A DNA stretch of 32,167 nucleotides from JBBDNV01 sp040877415 (GCA_040877415.1 JBBDNV010000059.1:1-32167); one strand, 5' to 3'. Shown: positions 1 through 8,025, counted from the stretch's first letter. Numbers and translations: made by a program. Notes: generated by a model not told the origin, from the letters alone.

Positions 1-43
1 GCGAAAAACGGCGGTCGCGAGGTGCCTGTCCCAGTTTTTCAAC
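1..43 (+). repeat. Partial copy of 86-bp inverted-repeat element (copy 1)
   Basis: These 43 bases are identical to the right half of the 86-bp elements at 14674-14759 and (inverted) 20779-20864. The left half lies outside the window. The end TTTTTCAAC is followed by ACGCTGCTAGCC, so the copy runs into a GCTAGC that also starts the next palindromic element. No coding capacity was seen. Confidence 0.85.
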
Positions 44-48
44 ACGCT

Positions 49-189
49 GCTAGCCGGGATTATTCATGGGCCAACACTAACCCGAAGCGCAAGCGAGGGC
101 CGAGCATCGAGTTACCCTCGCTTGCGCGTCGGGTTAGTATGGCGCACTGTGCGCCAGGAAACTCCGGCCCATGAATAATCCGGGCTAGC
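49..189. repeat. Nested double-hairpin palindromic element bounded by GCTAGC
   Basis: Two nested inverted repeats are visible. The outer arms 49-72 and 166-189 match at 23 of 24 positions and both end in GCTAGC. The inner arms 76-99 and 115-138 also match at 23 of 24. Between the inner right arm and the outer right arm lies an almost perfect palindrome at 140-156 (GGCGCAC-T-GTGCGCC core). The element is non-coding and looks like a REP/BIME or MITE-type unit. It directly abuts copy 1 of the 86-bp element, sharing the GCTAGC. Confidence 0.8.
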
Positions 190-300
190 CGGCGCGGGTC
201 AATCCGATTGGGCAGGATATCCGGTTCCCATTCCCCCCAGACTTCCCAACCGATTTTCATAAGCCCTTGGGACGGTTTCCCTTAGAGTGGCCGGGGAAAT

Positions 301-396
301 CCCTTTCGCGCCGCTCCAAGTATTGGCTATAGTTAAGAGTATCGAGCAACGCAAAGGTTTTGGGCGTGCGGCCTTCCGTGCCGCCGTTTTCATTTG
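301..396 (+). promoter_or_regulatory. Likely phoH promoter and leader region
   Basis: Positions 328-333 read TATAGT, a reasonable -10 hexamer, with only a weak -35 (TTCGCG at 305-310, 17-nt spacing). It lies about 65 nt upstream of phoH, the first gene of the run. Positions 190-300 show nothing recognisable. The call rests on one hexamer and is tentative. Confidence 0.3.
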
Positions 397-1347
397 ATGT
401 CCGAAGCCACCATTCCGCTGGCCGACCCAGGGTCGCTTTTGGCGCTGTTTGGGGCTCGCGACCAGCACCTTCGAAAAATCCGGGATTCCTTGGGAGTCTC
501 GGTTTCCGGCCGCATCGACCGCATCCAAATCGAAGGCCAGGACGACGCCGTGGCCCACGCCACCGAGGTCTTCGAGCAGATTAAGGAAATCGCCGAACGC
601 TACGGGGCCGTTTCGCCCCACGAGGTTTCACAAATTCTGGCCAAGGTAACCGGGCAGTCGCTCGACGACGAGCAAGCCGCCATCGAATTCGAGCACGCCG
701 GCCGCGCGATCCGTCCCCGCACACCCGGTCAATGCCGCTACGTGGCGGCCATTCGCGATTACGATCTGGTGTTTTGCACCGGGCCGGCCGGCACGGGCAA
801 GACCTATCTGGCCGTGGCCATGTCCGTGCAGGCGCTCAAGCAGGAAATCATTCGCAAAATCGTGCTCGTGCGGCCCGCGGTCGAGGCCGGCGAAAGCCTG
901 GGCTATCTGCCCGGCGACTTGCAGGCCAAGATCAATCCCTATCTGCGCCCGCTGTTGGACGCGCTGCGGGAAATGATGGATTACGACCAGATCAAGCGTT
1001 ACACGGAGCAGGACTTAATCGAGATGATCCCGCTGGCATACATGCGCGGGCGGACGCTGAACGACGCGTTCGTGATTCTCGACGAGGCCCAGAACACGAC
1101 CGTGGCCCAGATGAAAATGTTTTTGACGCGCATGGGCTTGGGCAGCAAGATGGTCGTCTCCGGCGACACCACGCAGGTCGACTTGCCCGTTCACACGCGC
1201 AGCGGCCTGCTCGACGCGGTCGACCGGCTGCAAGGGATCGACGGCTTCGAGCGGGTGACGTTGCACAACGAGGACATCGTGCGGCATCGGCTGGTGCAAG
1301 ACATCGTTCGCGCCTACGAGGACGAGAGGCCAAGAAGGCGGCGCTAG
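397..1347 (+). CDS. phoH: PhoH family ATPase (PhoH/PhoL/YbeZ type)
   Basis: This is a 316-residue P-loop ATPase of the PhoH family, the type found beside ybeY and linked by known genetics to rRNA/ribosome quality control. The N-terminal ~90 residues resemble a KH-like nucleic-acid-binding domain (GRIDRIQIEG). RPRTPGQ and the Walker A GPAGTGKT (from residue 129) follow, then Walker B ILDEAQNTT and SGDTTQVDLP. The length is typical. A TTG sits immediately before ATG in the same frame; the ATG at 397 is preferred. It is the first gene of a dense plus-strand run: pgpH starts 18 nt after its stop and ybeY is two genes down, as in the Firmicutes phoL-yqfF-yqfG cluster. The family is certain; the exact cellular role is inferred from family knowledge. 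Confidence 0.95.
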   Translation: MSEATIPLADPGSLLALFGARDQHLRKIRDSLGVSVSGRIDRIQIEGQDDAVAHATEVFEQIKEIAERYGAVSPHEVSQILAKVTGQSLDDEQAAIEFEHAGRAIRPRTPGQCRYVAAIRDYDLVFCTGPAGTGKTYLAVAMSVQALKQEIIRKIVLVRPAVEAGESLGYLPGDLQAKINPYLRPLLDALREMMDYDQIKRYTEQDLIEMIPLAYMRGRTLNDAFVILDEAQNTTVAQMKMFLTRMGLGSKMVVSGDTTQVDLPVHTRSGLLDAVDRLQGIDGFERVTLHNEDIVRHRLVQDIVRAYEDERPRRRR

Positions 1348-1365
1348 CACGCGCCCCGGCACGAC

Positions 1366-3606
1366 ATGGCGAGCGGGAATCAAAAGCGGACGCGGTCGGA
1401 GCGAGTGGCGGCCCTGGAGCTGCCCCCCGGGTCGCTCGAGCGCGCGCTGGAATACCTGAAGCGCGGCGACGTGTTGGCGCGGCTGGGATTGTGCCTGCTC
1501 GCGGTCGTTGCCCTGTGGCTGGTGACGCTCTCCTGGTCGGTTCCGTTGGCCTACCACCGCAACTTTACGCCGCCGCGCAACATCGTGGCAAAAGTTCCAT
1601 TCAAGAAGCCCGATCCCGAGAAAACCCGGGAGGCCATGGCGCTGGCGGCCAACAAGGTCAGCTTCGTGTACGATCACGACAAGGACGCGCTGGTCCAACT
1701 GCGCGCGGCCTTGCGAAACCGCGCGGTGCTGGTGGCCGGCGCCAAATCGCTGGCGGATTTGGACAAGAAAGTCTGGGCCGAATTCTTTCCTCCCCCCGGC
1801 TCCGGCGCCCCGCTGCTCACCTCCGAAGAGCAGGAACAGCGATTTCAACTGTTTCACGGCGCGCTCGCCACGCCCGAAGCGCTTTCCAAGCTGGAGCAGG
1901 CCGTGGCCGAAGTGTTCGCCCGCTACGAGCAGCAGGGATTGATGGAAAAGCTGCCCCAGGAGCACAACGAAGGCAACCAGCAGGAAATCGTGGTCGTGCC
2001 GAAGGCGCACGCCGACCAGCGCCAGGTCGTCAAGGTCGCCGACGTGCTGATCGGCGAGGCCGATTGGCTGAAAAAGGGCCTGGCCGAGCGGCTCGATTCG
2101 CCCGAAGCCGCCACGCGCATCTTCACCTGGCTGCGCAACCGACTGCCAACCACGCTCAAATGGAACGAGTCGGAAACCCGCCTGGCGCAGCAAAGAGCGG
2201 CCGACGCCGTCGGGCAAAAATTTACCGAGATCGTGCCGGGAGACCTGCTGGCGGCCGCCGGAAAGCCGCTCGACGACCTCACGCTGTTGGAGCTCGAGCA
2301 CAACCAGTATCTGGCGGAACTGGGAATCGGCCGGCGCTTCGCGCATTCCCTCGCGGCGCTCGGCATGTTCGTGGCCTTGAGCATCCTGTGCGGCGTCTAC
2401 GTGTTGAACTACGAGCCCAAGCTGGTGGAAAACCTGCGCAGTTTCTCCATCACGCTGGCGCTCTTTGTCGTCACCGTCGGACTGGCCGTGTTGGCCTCGG
2501 GCAACAACGCGCGGGCCGAGCTGGTGCCGCTCGTGGTCTTCGGCATGACGCTGTCGATCGCCTTTCATCGCGAGCTGGCGCTGTTGTTTTCCGCCGTGGC
2601 CACGCTAATCGTCGTCGTCGCCACCGGCCAGAGCCTGAGCCAGTTCATGATCCTCTATGCCGCCGTTGCCTCGTCGATTCTCCTGGTCGGAAGCATTCGA
2701 AACCGCAGAAAGCTGATCTACGTGGGGATCACGGTCGGCATCGTGGCCCTCCTGACCACCATCGGCGTCGACACCCTCGCCGCGCAGCCGTTATCGGCCA
2801 TCTGGCCCGAGGCGCTGCGCTACGGGCTGTTCTCGGTGTTCGCCGGGCTGCTTATGCTGGGCCTGTTGCCGTTCATCGAAAGCCTCTTCGGCGTGCAAAC
2901 CGAACTGAGCCTGTTGGAATTGGGAGACGTGGCGCACCCGCTTTTGCAGGAGTTGGTCCGCCGGGCGCCGGGCACGTACAACCATTCGATCAACGTCGCG
3001 TCGATCGCCGAGGCTGCCGCCGAAAGCATCGGCGCCAAGGGATTGCTCGTGCGCGTCGGGGCGTACTTCCACGACATCGGAAAAATGCTCAAACCGGGCT
3101 ACTTCGTGGAAAATCAGGGGCACGACGCCAATCGCCACGAATCGCTCGTGCCGGCCATGAGCACCCTGATCATCATCGCCCACATCAAGGACGGCGCCGA
3201 CCTGGCCCGGCAACATCGGCTCCCCCAGACCATCATCGATTTCATCGAGCAGCACCACGGCACGACGCTGGTCGAGTATTTCTATCGCCGCGCCAGCCAG
3301 ACCGGCGCCGGCGAAGTGGACGAAAGTGACTTCCGCTATCCGGGCCCCAAACCGCAGTCCAAGGAGGCCGCCGTGCTGATGCTGGCCGACGCCGTGGAAG
3401 GGGCCAGCCGGGCGCTGGTCGAACCGACCCCGGCGCGGATCGAAAGCCTCGTGCACGACATCGCCATGAATCGGCTGCTCGACGGCCAGTTCGACACCTG
3501 CGGACTCACGCTGCAAGAGCTCGCCACGATCGAGGACAGCCTGGTCAAGTCGCTCACGGCCGTCTATCACGGCCGCGTCAAATACCCGGAACAAAGAACG
3601 GCCTGA
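1366..3606 (+). CDS. pgpH: 7TM-HD membrane phosphodiesterase (PgpH/YqfF family)
   Basis: This 746-residue membrane protein has the architecture of PgpH, known in Listeria to hydrolyse cyclic di-AMP. A transmembrane helix lies at about residues 39-62. A large extracytoplasmic 7TMR-HDED-like region follows to about 320, then a cluster of hydrophobic helices at about 325-510. The C-terminal cytoplasmic HD domain shows TYNHSIN (His540), YFHDIGKM (His569-Asp570) and further His residues in EQHHGTTLVEYF. It lies between phoH (18 nt upstream) and ybeY, the classical neighbourhood. The gap to ybeY is unusually long (176 nt) and contains a tandem repeat, so the two may be partly uncoupled. The substrate is inferred from the family; whether this organism makes c-di-AMP cannot be seen here. 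Confidence 0.92.
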   Translation: MASGNQKRTRSERVAALELPPGSLERALEYLKRGDVLARLGLCLLAVVALWLVTLSWSVPLAYHRNFTPPRNIVAKVPFKKPDPEKTREAMALAANKVSFVYDHDKDALVQLRAALRNRAVLVAGAKSLADLDKKVWAEFFPPPGSGAPLLTSEEQEQRFQLFHGALATPEALSKLEQAVAEVFARYEQQGLMEKLPQEHNEGNQQEIVVVPKAHADQRQVVKVADVLIGEADWLKKGLAERLDSPEAATRIFTWLRNRLPTTLKWNESETRLAQQRAADAVGQKFTEIVPGDLLAAAGKPLDDLTLLELEHNQYLAELGIGRRFAHSLAALGMFVALSILCGVYVLNYEPKLVENLRSFSITLALFVVTVGLAVLASGNNARAELVPLVVFGMTLSIAFHRELALLFSAVATLIVVVATGQSLSQFMILYAAVASSILLVGSIRNRRKLIYVGITVGIVALLTTIGVDTLAAQPLSAIWPEALRYGLFSVFAGLLMLGLLPFIESLFGVQTELSLLELGDVAHPLLQELVRRAPGTYNHSINVASIAEAAAESIGAKGLLVRVGAYFHDIGKMLKPGYFVENQGHDANRHESLVPAMSTLIIIAHIKDGADLARQHRLPQTIIDFIEQHHGTTLVEYFYRRASQTGAGEVDESDFRYPGPKPQSKEAAVLMLADAVEGASRALVEPTPARIESLVHDIAMNRLLDGQFDTCGLTLQELATIEDSLVKSLTAVYHGRVKYPEQRTA

Positions 3607-3670
3607 TCCGCAAGCGGTCGACCGGGTATAGTGGTTCTTTAGGTGAACGACGCGGCGCACCGCGCACCCC

Positions 3671-3737
3671 ACCACGATCCCCAGGCAAACGCCACGATCC
3701 CCCGGCAAACGCCACGATCCCCCGGCAAAGCCGGGGG
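3671..3737. repeat. 20-bp tandem repeat ending in a perfect hairpin
   Basis: Three 20-bp units of GCCACGATCCCCCGGCAAAC type lie in tandem at 3671-3690, 3691-3710 and 3711-3730, with only small differences. The last unit runs into a perfect 8-bp stem: CCCCCGGC (3719-3726), loop AAA, GCCGGGGG (3730-3737). There is no T-tract, so it is not a clear intrinsic terminator. It sits in the pgpH-ybeY gap. Confidence 0.8.
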
Positions 3738-3782
3738 CTAAAGGGGACTCCTTGGAATGCGCCGTTGGACGCTCCGCTCCGC

Positions 3783-4250
3783 ATGCTATCGATCGAAATC
3801 ACCAACGAGCAGGATGTGCTTCGCTTTGACGAGGGCCGCTTGAAACGGGGGGCCCGCTCAGTGCTGCGCGACGCCGGCATCGTCGCCGGCTCGTTGAGCA
3901 TCGCCGTGGTCGACGACCCGGCGATTCACGCCTTGAATCGCAAGTATCTTGACCACGACTGCCCGACCGACGTGCTCAGCTTCGTTCTGGAACGAGACGG
4001 CGGCCGACTCGAAGGAGAGGTGATCGCCAGCGCCGAGACGGCCGCGCGCGAAGCGGAGCAATTTGGCTGGACGCCCCAGGACGAGCTGCTGTTGTACGTC
4101 CTTCACGGCACGCTGCACCTGGTCGGATTTGACGACGGCACCGACCTAGGGCGCTCGGTGATGCGAGCCGCCCAACGACGATACCTGGCCGCGTTCGGCC
4201 TGCAACTGCGCGACGACCCGGCCGAGGCCGATCGTCCCACCGAGAGTTGA
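3783..4250 (+). CDS. ybeY: Endoribonuclease YbeY (rRNA maturation)
   Basis: YbeY is a small metal-dependent RNase involved in 16S rRNA 3' maturation and ribosome quality control. The 155-residue product has the family signatures: N-terminal LSIEITNEQDVLRF, NRKYLDHDCPTDVLSF, and the metal site HGTLHLVGFDD with His108 and His112. The usual motif ends in Asp-His; here the third ligand position is Asp (residue 118), which is unusual against the textbook motif. The ATG at 3783 was chosen over an in-frame TTG at 3765 because homologues begin close to the LSIEI segment. It lies after phoH and pgpH and 39 nt before recO. Confidence 0.92.
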   Translation: MLSIEITNEQDVLRFDEGRLKRGARSVLRDAGIVAGSLSIAVVDDPAIHALNRKYLDHDCPTDVLSFVLERDGGRLEGEVIASAETAAREAEQFGWTPQDELLLYVLHGTLHLVGFDDGTDLGRSVMRAAQRRYLAAFGLQLRDDPAEADRPTES

Positions 4251-4289
4251 CGTTCCACATGCGACGGTGACAGCACGGGCCTGCCAGCT

Positions 4290-5045
4290 ATGTCCAGCGA
4301 AAAGACGACGGCGATCGTGCTTAAGGTGGTCGAGTTCAGCGAAACCAGCAGCGTGGTGACGCTCTTTACGCGCGAGTTCGGCAAGGTGCGCGCTCTAGCC
4401 AAGGGGGCACGCCGTCCCAAGGGGGCCTTCGAGTCTGCCCTTGACCTTTTGGCGGTTTGTCGCATAGTCTTCCTGCGCAAATCGTCCGATTCCCTGGACT
4501 TGTTGACCGAAGCCAAGCTCGAGCGGTGGTTTCGACCGCCCGGCGGCAATTTATCCAATCTGTACGCCGCCTACTACGTGGCCGAGCTGCTGAACGAATT
4601 GACCGACGACTACGATTCCCATCCCAAGCTTTTCGACGCGGCCGACGAGACGTTGGTCGCGTTGGCCGGGCCCGGACAAGTGGCGGCGGTGCTGGTGCGC
4701 TTCGAGTTGACCGCCCTGCGCGAATTGGGACATTTGCCCTCGCTGGCAACGTGCGGCGAGTGCGGTACCGCGGTGAAGCCGGCCGGCCGTGTGCCTTTCA
4801 GCCAGTTGGCCGGCGGCGTGTTGTGCGATGCCTGTCGGGTGGGCCAGAAGCAGATCATATCCATTAGCGCCGGCGTGCTTGACGCGCTTGCGCGGTTTTC
4901 GGAGCCAAACGGCGACGACTGGCGGCGCATCGAAATGGACCAGCGGACGTACGGCGAGTTGCGAGGAGTTTTGAATCACTACTGGACGCACCTGCTGGGG
5001 CACCCGCCGCGGATGCACCGCTGGCTGTCGACGGCGGCTCGTTGA
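4290..5045 (+). CDS. recO: DNA repair protein RecO
   Basis: RecO acts with RecF and RecR to load RecA onto SSB-coated single-stranded DNA. The 251-residue product has the N-terminal OB-fold features (KTTAIVLKVVEFSETSSVVT, GKVRALAKGARRPKG) and a C-terminal zinc-binding region with four cysteines: CGEC (Cys155, Cys158) and CDAC (Cys179, Cys182). The length fits the family. It sits between ybeY and the BamD-like gene. recO also follows the phoH-ybeY group in Firmicutes, though there era and other genes intervene. The start ATG gives the expected N-terminus. Confidence 0.93.
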   Translation: MSSEKTTAIVLKVVEFSETSSVVTLFTREFGKVRALAKGARRPKGAFESALDLLAVCRIVFLRKSSDSLDLLTEAKLERWFRPPGGNLSNLYAAYYVAELLNELTDDYDSHPKLFDAADETLVALAGPGQVAAVLVRFELTALRELGHLPSLATCGECGTAVKPAGRVPFSQLAGGVLCDACRVGQKQIISISAGVLDALARFSEPNGDDWRRIEMDQRTYGELRGVLNHYWTHLLGHPPRMHRWLSTAAR

Positions 5046-5072
5046 ACATTTCGAAGCACTCGGGCGCAAAGC

Positions 5073-6401
5073 ATGGTGGCGGTAGCGCGCAGCATCACGA
5101 TTCTCGTCGTCTGTCTGACAGCGGCGGGCGGCTGCGCGCTTTGGAACCAACCCCCTCCGGCCAAGCCGCCGCTCTCGCCCGAGCAAGCCCAGTGGTGGCA
5201 AGACAACCGGCACCGTGCCCGCTACGTGAAAAGCAAGGGCTATTACGTCGAGGGCACGAGCGGGTTCTTCGATCACGAAGGCCACAAGGTATCCAGCGAG
5301 TTGGGCGGCATCGTCGAGCAGGACAAGCCCGGCCTGCTGGAAGGACTCGCCCCCAAGACGGCCTGGAAGAACATGAAAAAGGCCGTCGGCCAGGGGCCCA
5401 ACGAGAAGATTGCGCGCCAGTCGCTCGCCGAGGGCGACGATCTGTTTCGGCAAAAGAAGTTTGTCGAGGCCGCCAAGGCCTATCGCAAGGCCTACAAGCG
5501 CTGGCCCGATTCGCCGCTGGAGGAAGAGGCCCTGTTCAAGGCCGGCGAAAGCGAATTCTTCGCCGATCGCTACGACGAGGCCGAAGACGAGTACGCGCTA
5601 CTGGTGAAGAAATTCAACTCCACGCAGTATCTCAGCCAGCTCATCGAGCGCCGCTTCGCGATCGGCCGCTACTGGGAGGAGTTCGACCGGGCCCATCCGC
5701 GCTTCGTTCTCAATCCGAACCTGTTCGACAAGACGCGCCCGATGTTCGACACCGGCGGCCACGCCGTCAAGGTCTACGAGCGGATCCGGCTCGACGATCC
5801 GATCGGCCCGCGCGCCGACGACTCGGTGATGGCCACGGCCAATTATTACTTTCTGAAGGGCCGCTGGGACGACGCCGACTATCACTATGGCCTCTTGCGA
5901 AGTGAATTTCCACGGAGCGAACACCAATTCCAGGCCCATTTGCTCGGGCTGCGGTGCAAGCTCTTGCGTTACCAGGGGCCCGGTTACGACGGCACGCAGC
6001 TCGATGAAGCCGAAGACCTGGCCACGCAACTGTTGACCCAATTCTCCCGCGAGCTGGCCGAGGAGCGCGAACGGGTCGTGCTGGTGCGGGCCGACGTTCG
6101 CAGCCAGCGAGCCCTGCGCCAGTGGGAAATGGCGGAATTCTACGCCAAGAACGATTACTACCGCGCGGCCCGTCACTATTTCACCAAGGTCGTCAACGAC
6201 TATCCCGATACCAAGCTGGCCGCCGAATCGCGCAAGCGCTTGGAGGAATTCGAAGGCAAGCCCGACAATCCCGAGCCGCCGTTTGATTGGCTCGTGAACT
6301 GGCTGCCCCGCTCGAACAAGGAAGGTCCGGCCATTCCGAAGGACTTTCAAAAAGACGCTCAGAACGTCGCCGAGCGTTCCGACGGCACCACGCTCAGGTA
6401 A
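5073..6401 (+). CDS. BamD-like TPR outer-membrane assembly lipoprotein
   Basis: The 442-residue product begins with a lipoprotein signal (hydrophobic ITILVVCLTAAGGC, lipid-modified Cys at 21). TPR-like helical repeats are seen at about residues 117-185 (EGDDLFRQKKFVEAAKAYRK, then a FADRYDEAEDEYALL repeat). Another lies near 355-395 (AKNDYYRAARHYFTKVVNDY). This matches BamD/ComL-type proteins, which help insert beta-barrel proteins at the outer membrane. It is much longer than E. coli BamD (about 245 residues), with an extra central region. It starts 27 nt after recO and ends 5 nt before the LptE-like gene, so the two are very probably co-transcribed. The BamD role is inferred; a generic TPR lipoprotein is the alternative. 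Confidence 0.75.
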   Translation: MVAVARSITILVVCLTAAGGCALWNQPPPAKPPLSPEQAQWWQDNRHRARYVKSKGYYVEGTSGFFDHEGHKVSSELGGIVEQDKPGLLEGLAPKTAWKNMKKAVGQGPNEKIARQSLAEGDDLFRQKKFVEAAKAYRKAYKRWPDSPLEEEALFKAGESEFFADRYDEAEDEYALLVKKFNSTQYLSQLIERRFAIGRYWEEFDRAHPRFVLNPNLFDKTRPMFDTGGHAVKVYERIRLDDPIGPRADDSVMATANYYFLKGRWDDADYHYGLLRSEFPRSEHQFQAHLLGLRCKLLRYQGPGYDGTQLDEAEDLATQLLTQFSRELAEERERVVLVRADVRSQRALRQWEMAEFYAKNDYYRAARHYFTKVVNDYPDTKLAAESRKRLEEFEGKPDNPEPPFDWLVNWLPRSNKEGPAIPKDFQKDAQNVAERSDGTTLR

Positions 6402-6406
6402 ATCGT

Positions 6407-6931
6407 ATGTGGCGATTGAACACGGCGCTGGCAGTCGTCTCGACAGTGGCCGTCTGCGGCTGCGCGGCCTATCGCTTCGGGGCCGACTCGCTCTATCCCC
6501 CCGACATTCAGACGGTCTACGTGCCGGTGTTCGAATCCGACAGCTTTCGCCGCAACCTGGCCGAATTCCTCACCGAGGCGATCGTCAAGGAGATCGAGCT
6601 CAAGACGCCGTACAAAGTCGTCGGCACCCCGCAGGCCGACAGCGTGCTGTCGGGCAAGATCACCACCGACACCAAGCGCGTCATCATCGAAGACCCGTAC
6701 GACTATCCGCGCGAAACGCAAGTCAATCTGTCGGTCGAGGTGCGCTGGGTCAATCGCCGCGGTGACCTGGTGACCCAGCCAACCACCGTTGGCATCCCGC
6801 AAAATTTGGCGATCCTCAGCGGCTCGGGCGCGCTGGTGCCCGAATTCGGCCAATCGGTCGCCACGGCCCAACTTCAGGCGATCCAGAGCCTCGCCACGCA
6901 GATCGTGTCGCTCATGGAGGCGCCGTGGTAA
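6407..6931 (+). CDS. lptE: LptE-like LPS-assembly lipoprotein
   Basis: This is a 174-residue predicted lipoprotein. The N-terminus MWRLNTALAVVSTVAVCGCA gives a short signal with Cys19 (or Cys17) as the modified residue. The following segment, FGADSLYPPDIQTVYVPVFE then a RRNLAEFLTEAIVKEIE stretch and TPYKVV, fits the LptE family, whose members plug LptD and deliver lipopolysaccharide to the outer membrane. The open frame extends upstream into the previous gene. The ATG at 6407 is chosen because it gives the signal peptide and lies 5 nt after the upstream stop. folP starts 9 nt downstream. Together with the BamD-like gene it supports a Gram-negative-type outer membrane. Confidence 0.8.
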   Translation: MWRLNTALAVVSTVAVCGCAAYRFGADSLYPPDIQTVYVPVFESDSFRRNLAEFLTEAIVKEIELKTPYKVVGTPQADSVLSGKITTDTKRVIIEDPYDYPRETQVNLSVEVRWVNRRGDLVTQPTTVGIPQNLAILSGSGALVPEFGQSVATAQLQAIQSLATQIVSLMEAPW

Positions 6932-6940
6932 GCTGAGTGG

Positions 6941-7864
6941 ATGACGCGCGCCGATCCACCCGCGGCTGGCTCCGTGCCCGAAGTGCGATTTCCCGATCGG
7001 GCCGGCGCCTGGCAGTTGCGCACGCGCCGGCTGAGCCTTTCGCGCCGGCCGCTGGTGATGGGCATTCTCAACGTCACGCCGGATAGCTTCTTCGATGGGG
7101 GACGGTTTATCGAGACGTCGGCCGCGGTCGATCATGCTTTGCGGTTGGCGGCCGAAGGGGCCGACCTGCTCGACGTCGGCGGCGAAAGCACGCGCCCCTA
7201 TGCCGATCCGGTCGACGTGAAAACCGAGCTGGATCGCGTGCTGCCGGTCATCGAAGCGCTCGGGCCGCGGTTGCAAATCCCGATTTCGATCGACACCTCG
7301 AAGGCCGCCGTCGCTCGCGAAGCGCTCGCCGCGGGGGCCGAAGTCATCAACGACGTCACGGCGTTGCGTGGCGATCCGCAAATGCTGGCCGCGGCGCTTG
7401 CGTCGTCGGCCGGTCTGTGCGTGGTGCACATGCAAGGCACGCCGCGGAACATGCAGGATAACCCCGCGTATGACGACGTGGTTGACGATGTCCTGCGCTT
7501 CTTACAAGAGCGGCGAGATGCTCTGGCCGCCGCCGGCATCGAGCCTGCGCGCATCGCCCTGGACCCCGGCATCGGGTTCGGCAAATCGCACGAGCACAAC
7601 CTGACCCTGGTGGCCAACTGCTGGCGCTTTCACGAGCTGGGCTGTCCGCTGCTGGTCGGCCCTTCGCGCAAGGCGTTCATCGGCAAGCTTCTGGGAGACA
7701 AAACGGCCGATCGCACGGCCGGCACCATCGGCGTCGCCCTGTCGCTGGCCGCCCAGGGAGTTCAAATCCTGCGCGTCCACGACGTCGCGCCGCTGCGGCA
7801 GGCCTTGATGCTCTTTGAAGCCGCCGGCGGAATCGACGGCCCCGCGGCGAATTTGAACGACTAG
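6941..7864 (+). CDS. folP: Dihydropteroate synthase
   Basis: FolP condenses p-aminobenzoate with dihydropterin pyrophosphate in folate synthesis and is the target of sulfonamides. The 307-residue product carries the family signatures in order: MGILNVTPDSFFDGG (from residue 40), GGESTRP (80-86), PISIDTSKAAVA, EVINDVTAL, VVHMQGTPRNMQ, LDPGIGFGKSHEHN, GPSRKAFIG and the terminal RVHDV. An N-terminal extension of about 30 residues precedes the barrel. It begins 9 nt after the LptE-like gene and is the last of the tight gene run; a 193-nt repeat-containing gap follows. Confidence 0.96.
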   Translation: MTRADPPAAGSVPEVRFPDRAGAWQLRTRRLSLSRRPLVMGILNVTPDSFFDGGRFIETSAAVDHALRLAAEGADLLDVGGESTRPYADPVDVKTELDRVLPVIEALGPRLQIPISIDTSKAAVAREALAAGAEVINDVTALRGDPQMLAAALASSAGLCVVHMQGTPRNMQDNPAYDDVVDDVLRFLQERRDALAAAGIEPARIALDPGIGFGKSHEHNLTLVANCWRFHELGCPLLVGPSRKAFIGKLLGDKTADRTAGTIGVALSLAAQGVQILRVHDVAPLRQALMLFEAAGGIDGPAANLND

Positions 7865-7968
7865 GATGCGTGCAACTGTCGAGGGGGCTTGAGGATAACG
7901 ACGTTGACTGGCGCCCGGGTTTGGGCGATACTTCAGGTGTGCCACGCTGCGCCGTTAACCCTTTTTCG

Positions 7969-8025
7969 GGTGCCACGGGCATCTTGAGTGTGCTTGGGTC
8001 GCACTGGCGAGACGCCAGTGGCACC
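7969..8025. repeat. Intergenic palindromic repeat with perfect 8-bp hairpin
   Basis: An outer inverted repeat, GGTGCCAC (7969-7976) and GTGGCACC (8018-8025), overlaps the downstream arm of a hairpin: CACTGGCG (8002-8009), loop AGA, CGCCAGTG (8013-8020). The two structures share bases 8018-8020, so they are partly exclusive. There is no T-tract. The rest of the folP-proA gap shows no gene. Confidence 0.7.

Noticed and set aside
1015..2568. A 517-codon minus-strand open frame opposite phoH and pgpH.
   Set aside because: It is a GC-bias shadow with no recognisable domain, opposite strongly conserved genes.
732..3329. An 865-codon plus-strand open frame overlapping phoH and pgpH.
   Set aside because: It is an out-of-frame shadow of two clear genes in GC-rich DNA; its Arg/Gly/Ala-rich product has no domain.
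3671..3737. Tandem repeat considered as a CRISPR array.
   Set aside because: Units are contiguous with no variable spacers, and no cas genes are present.
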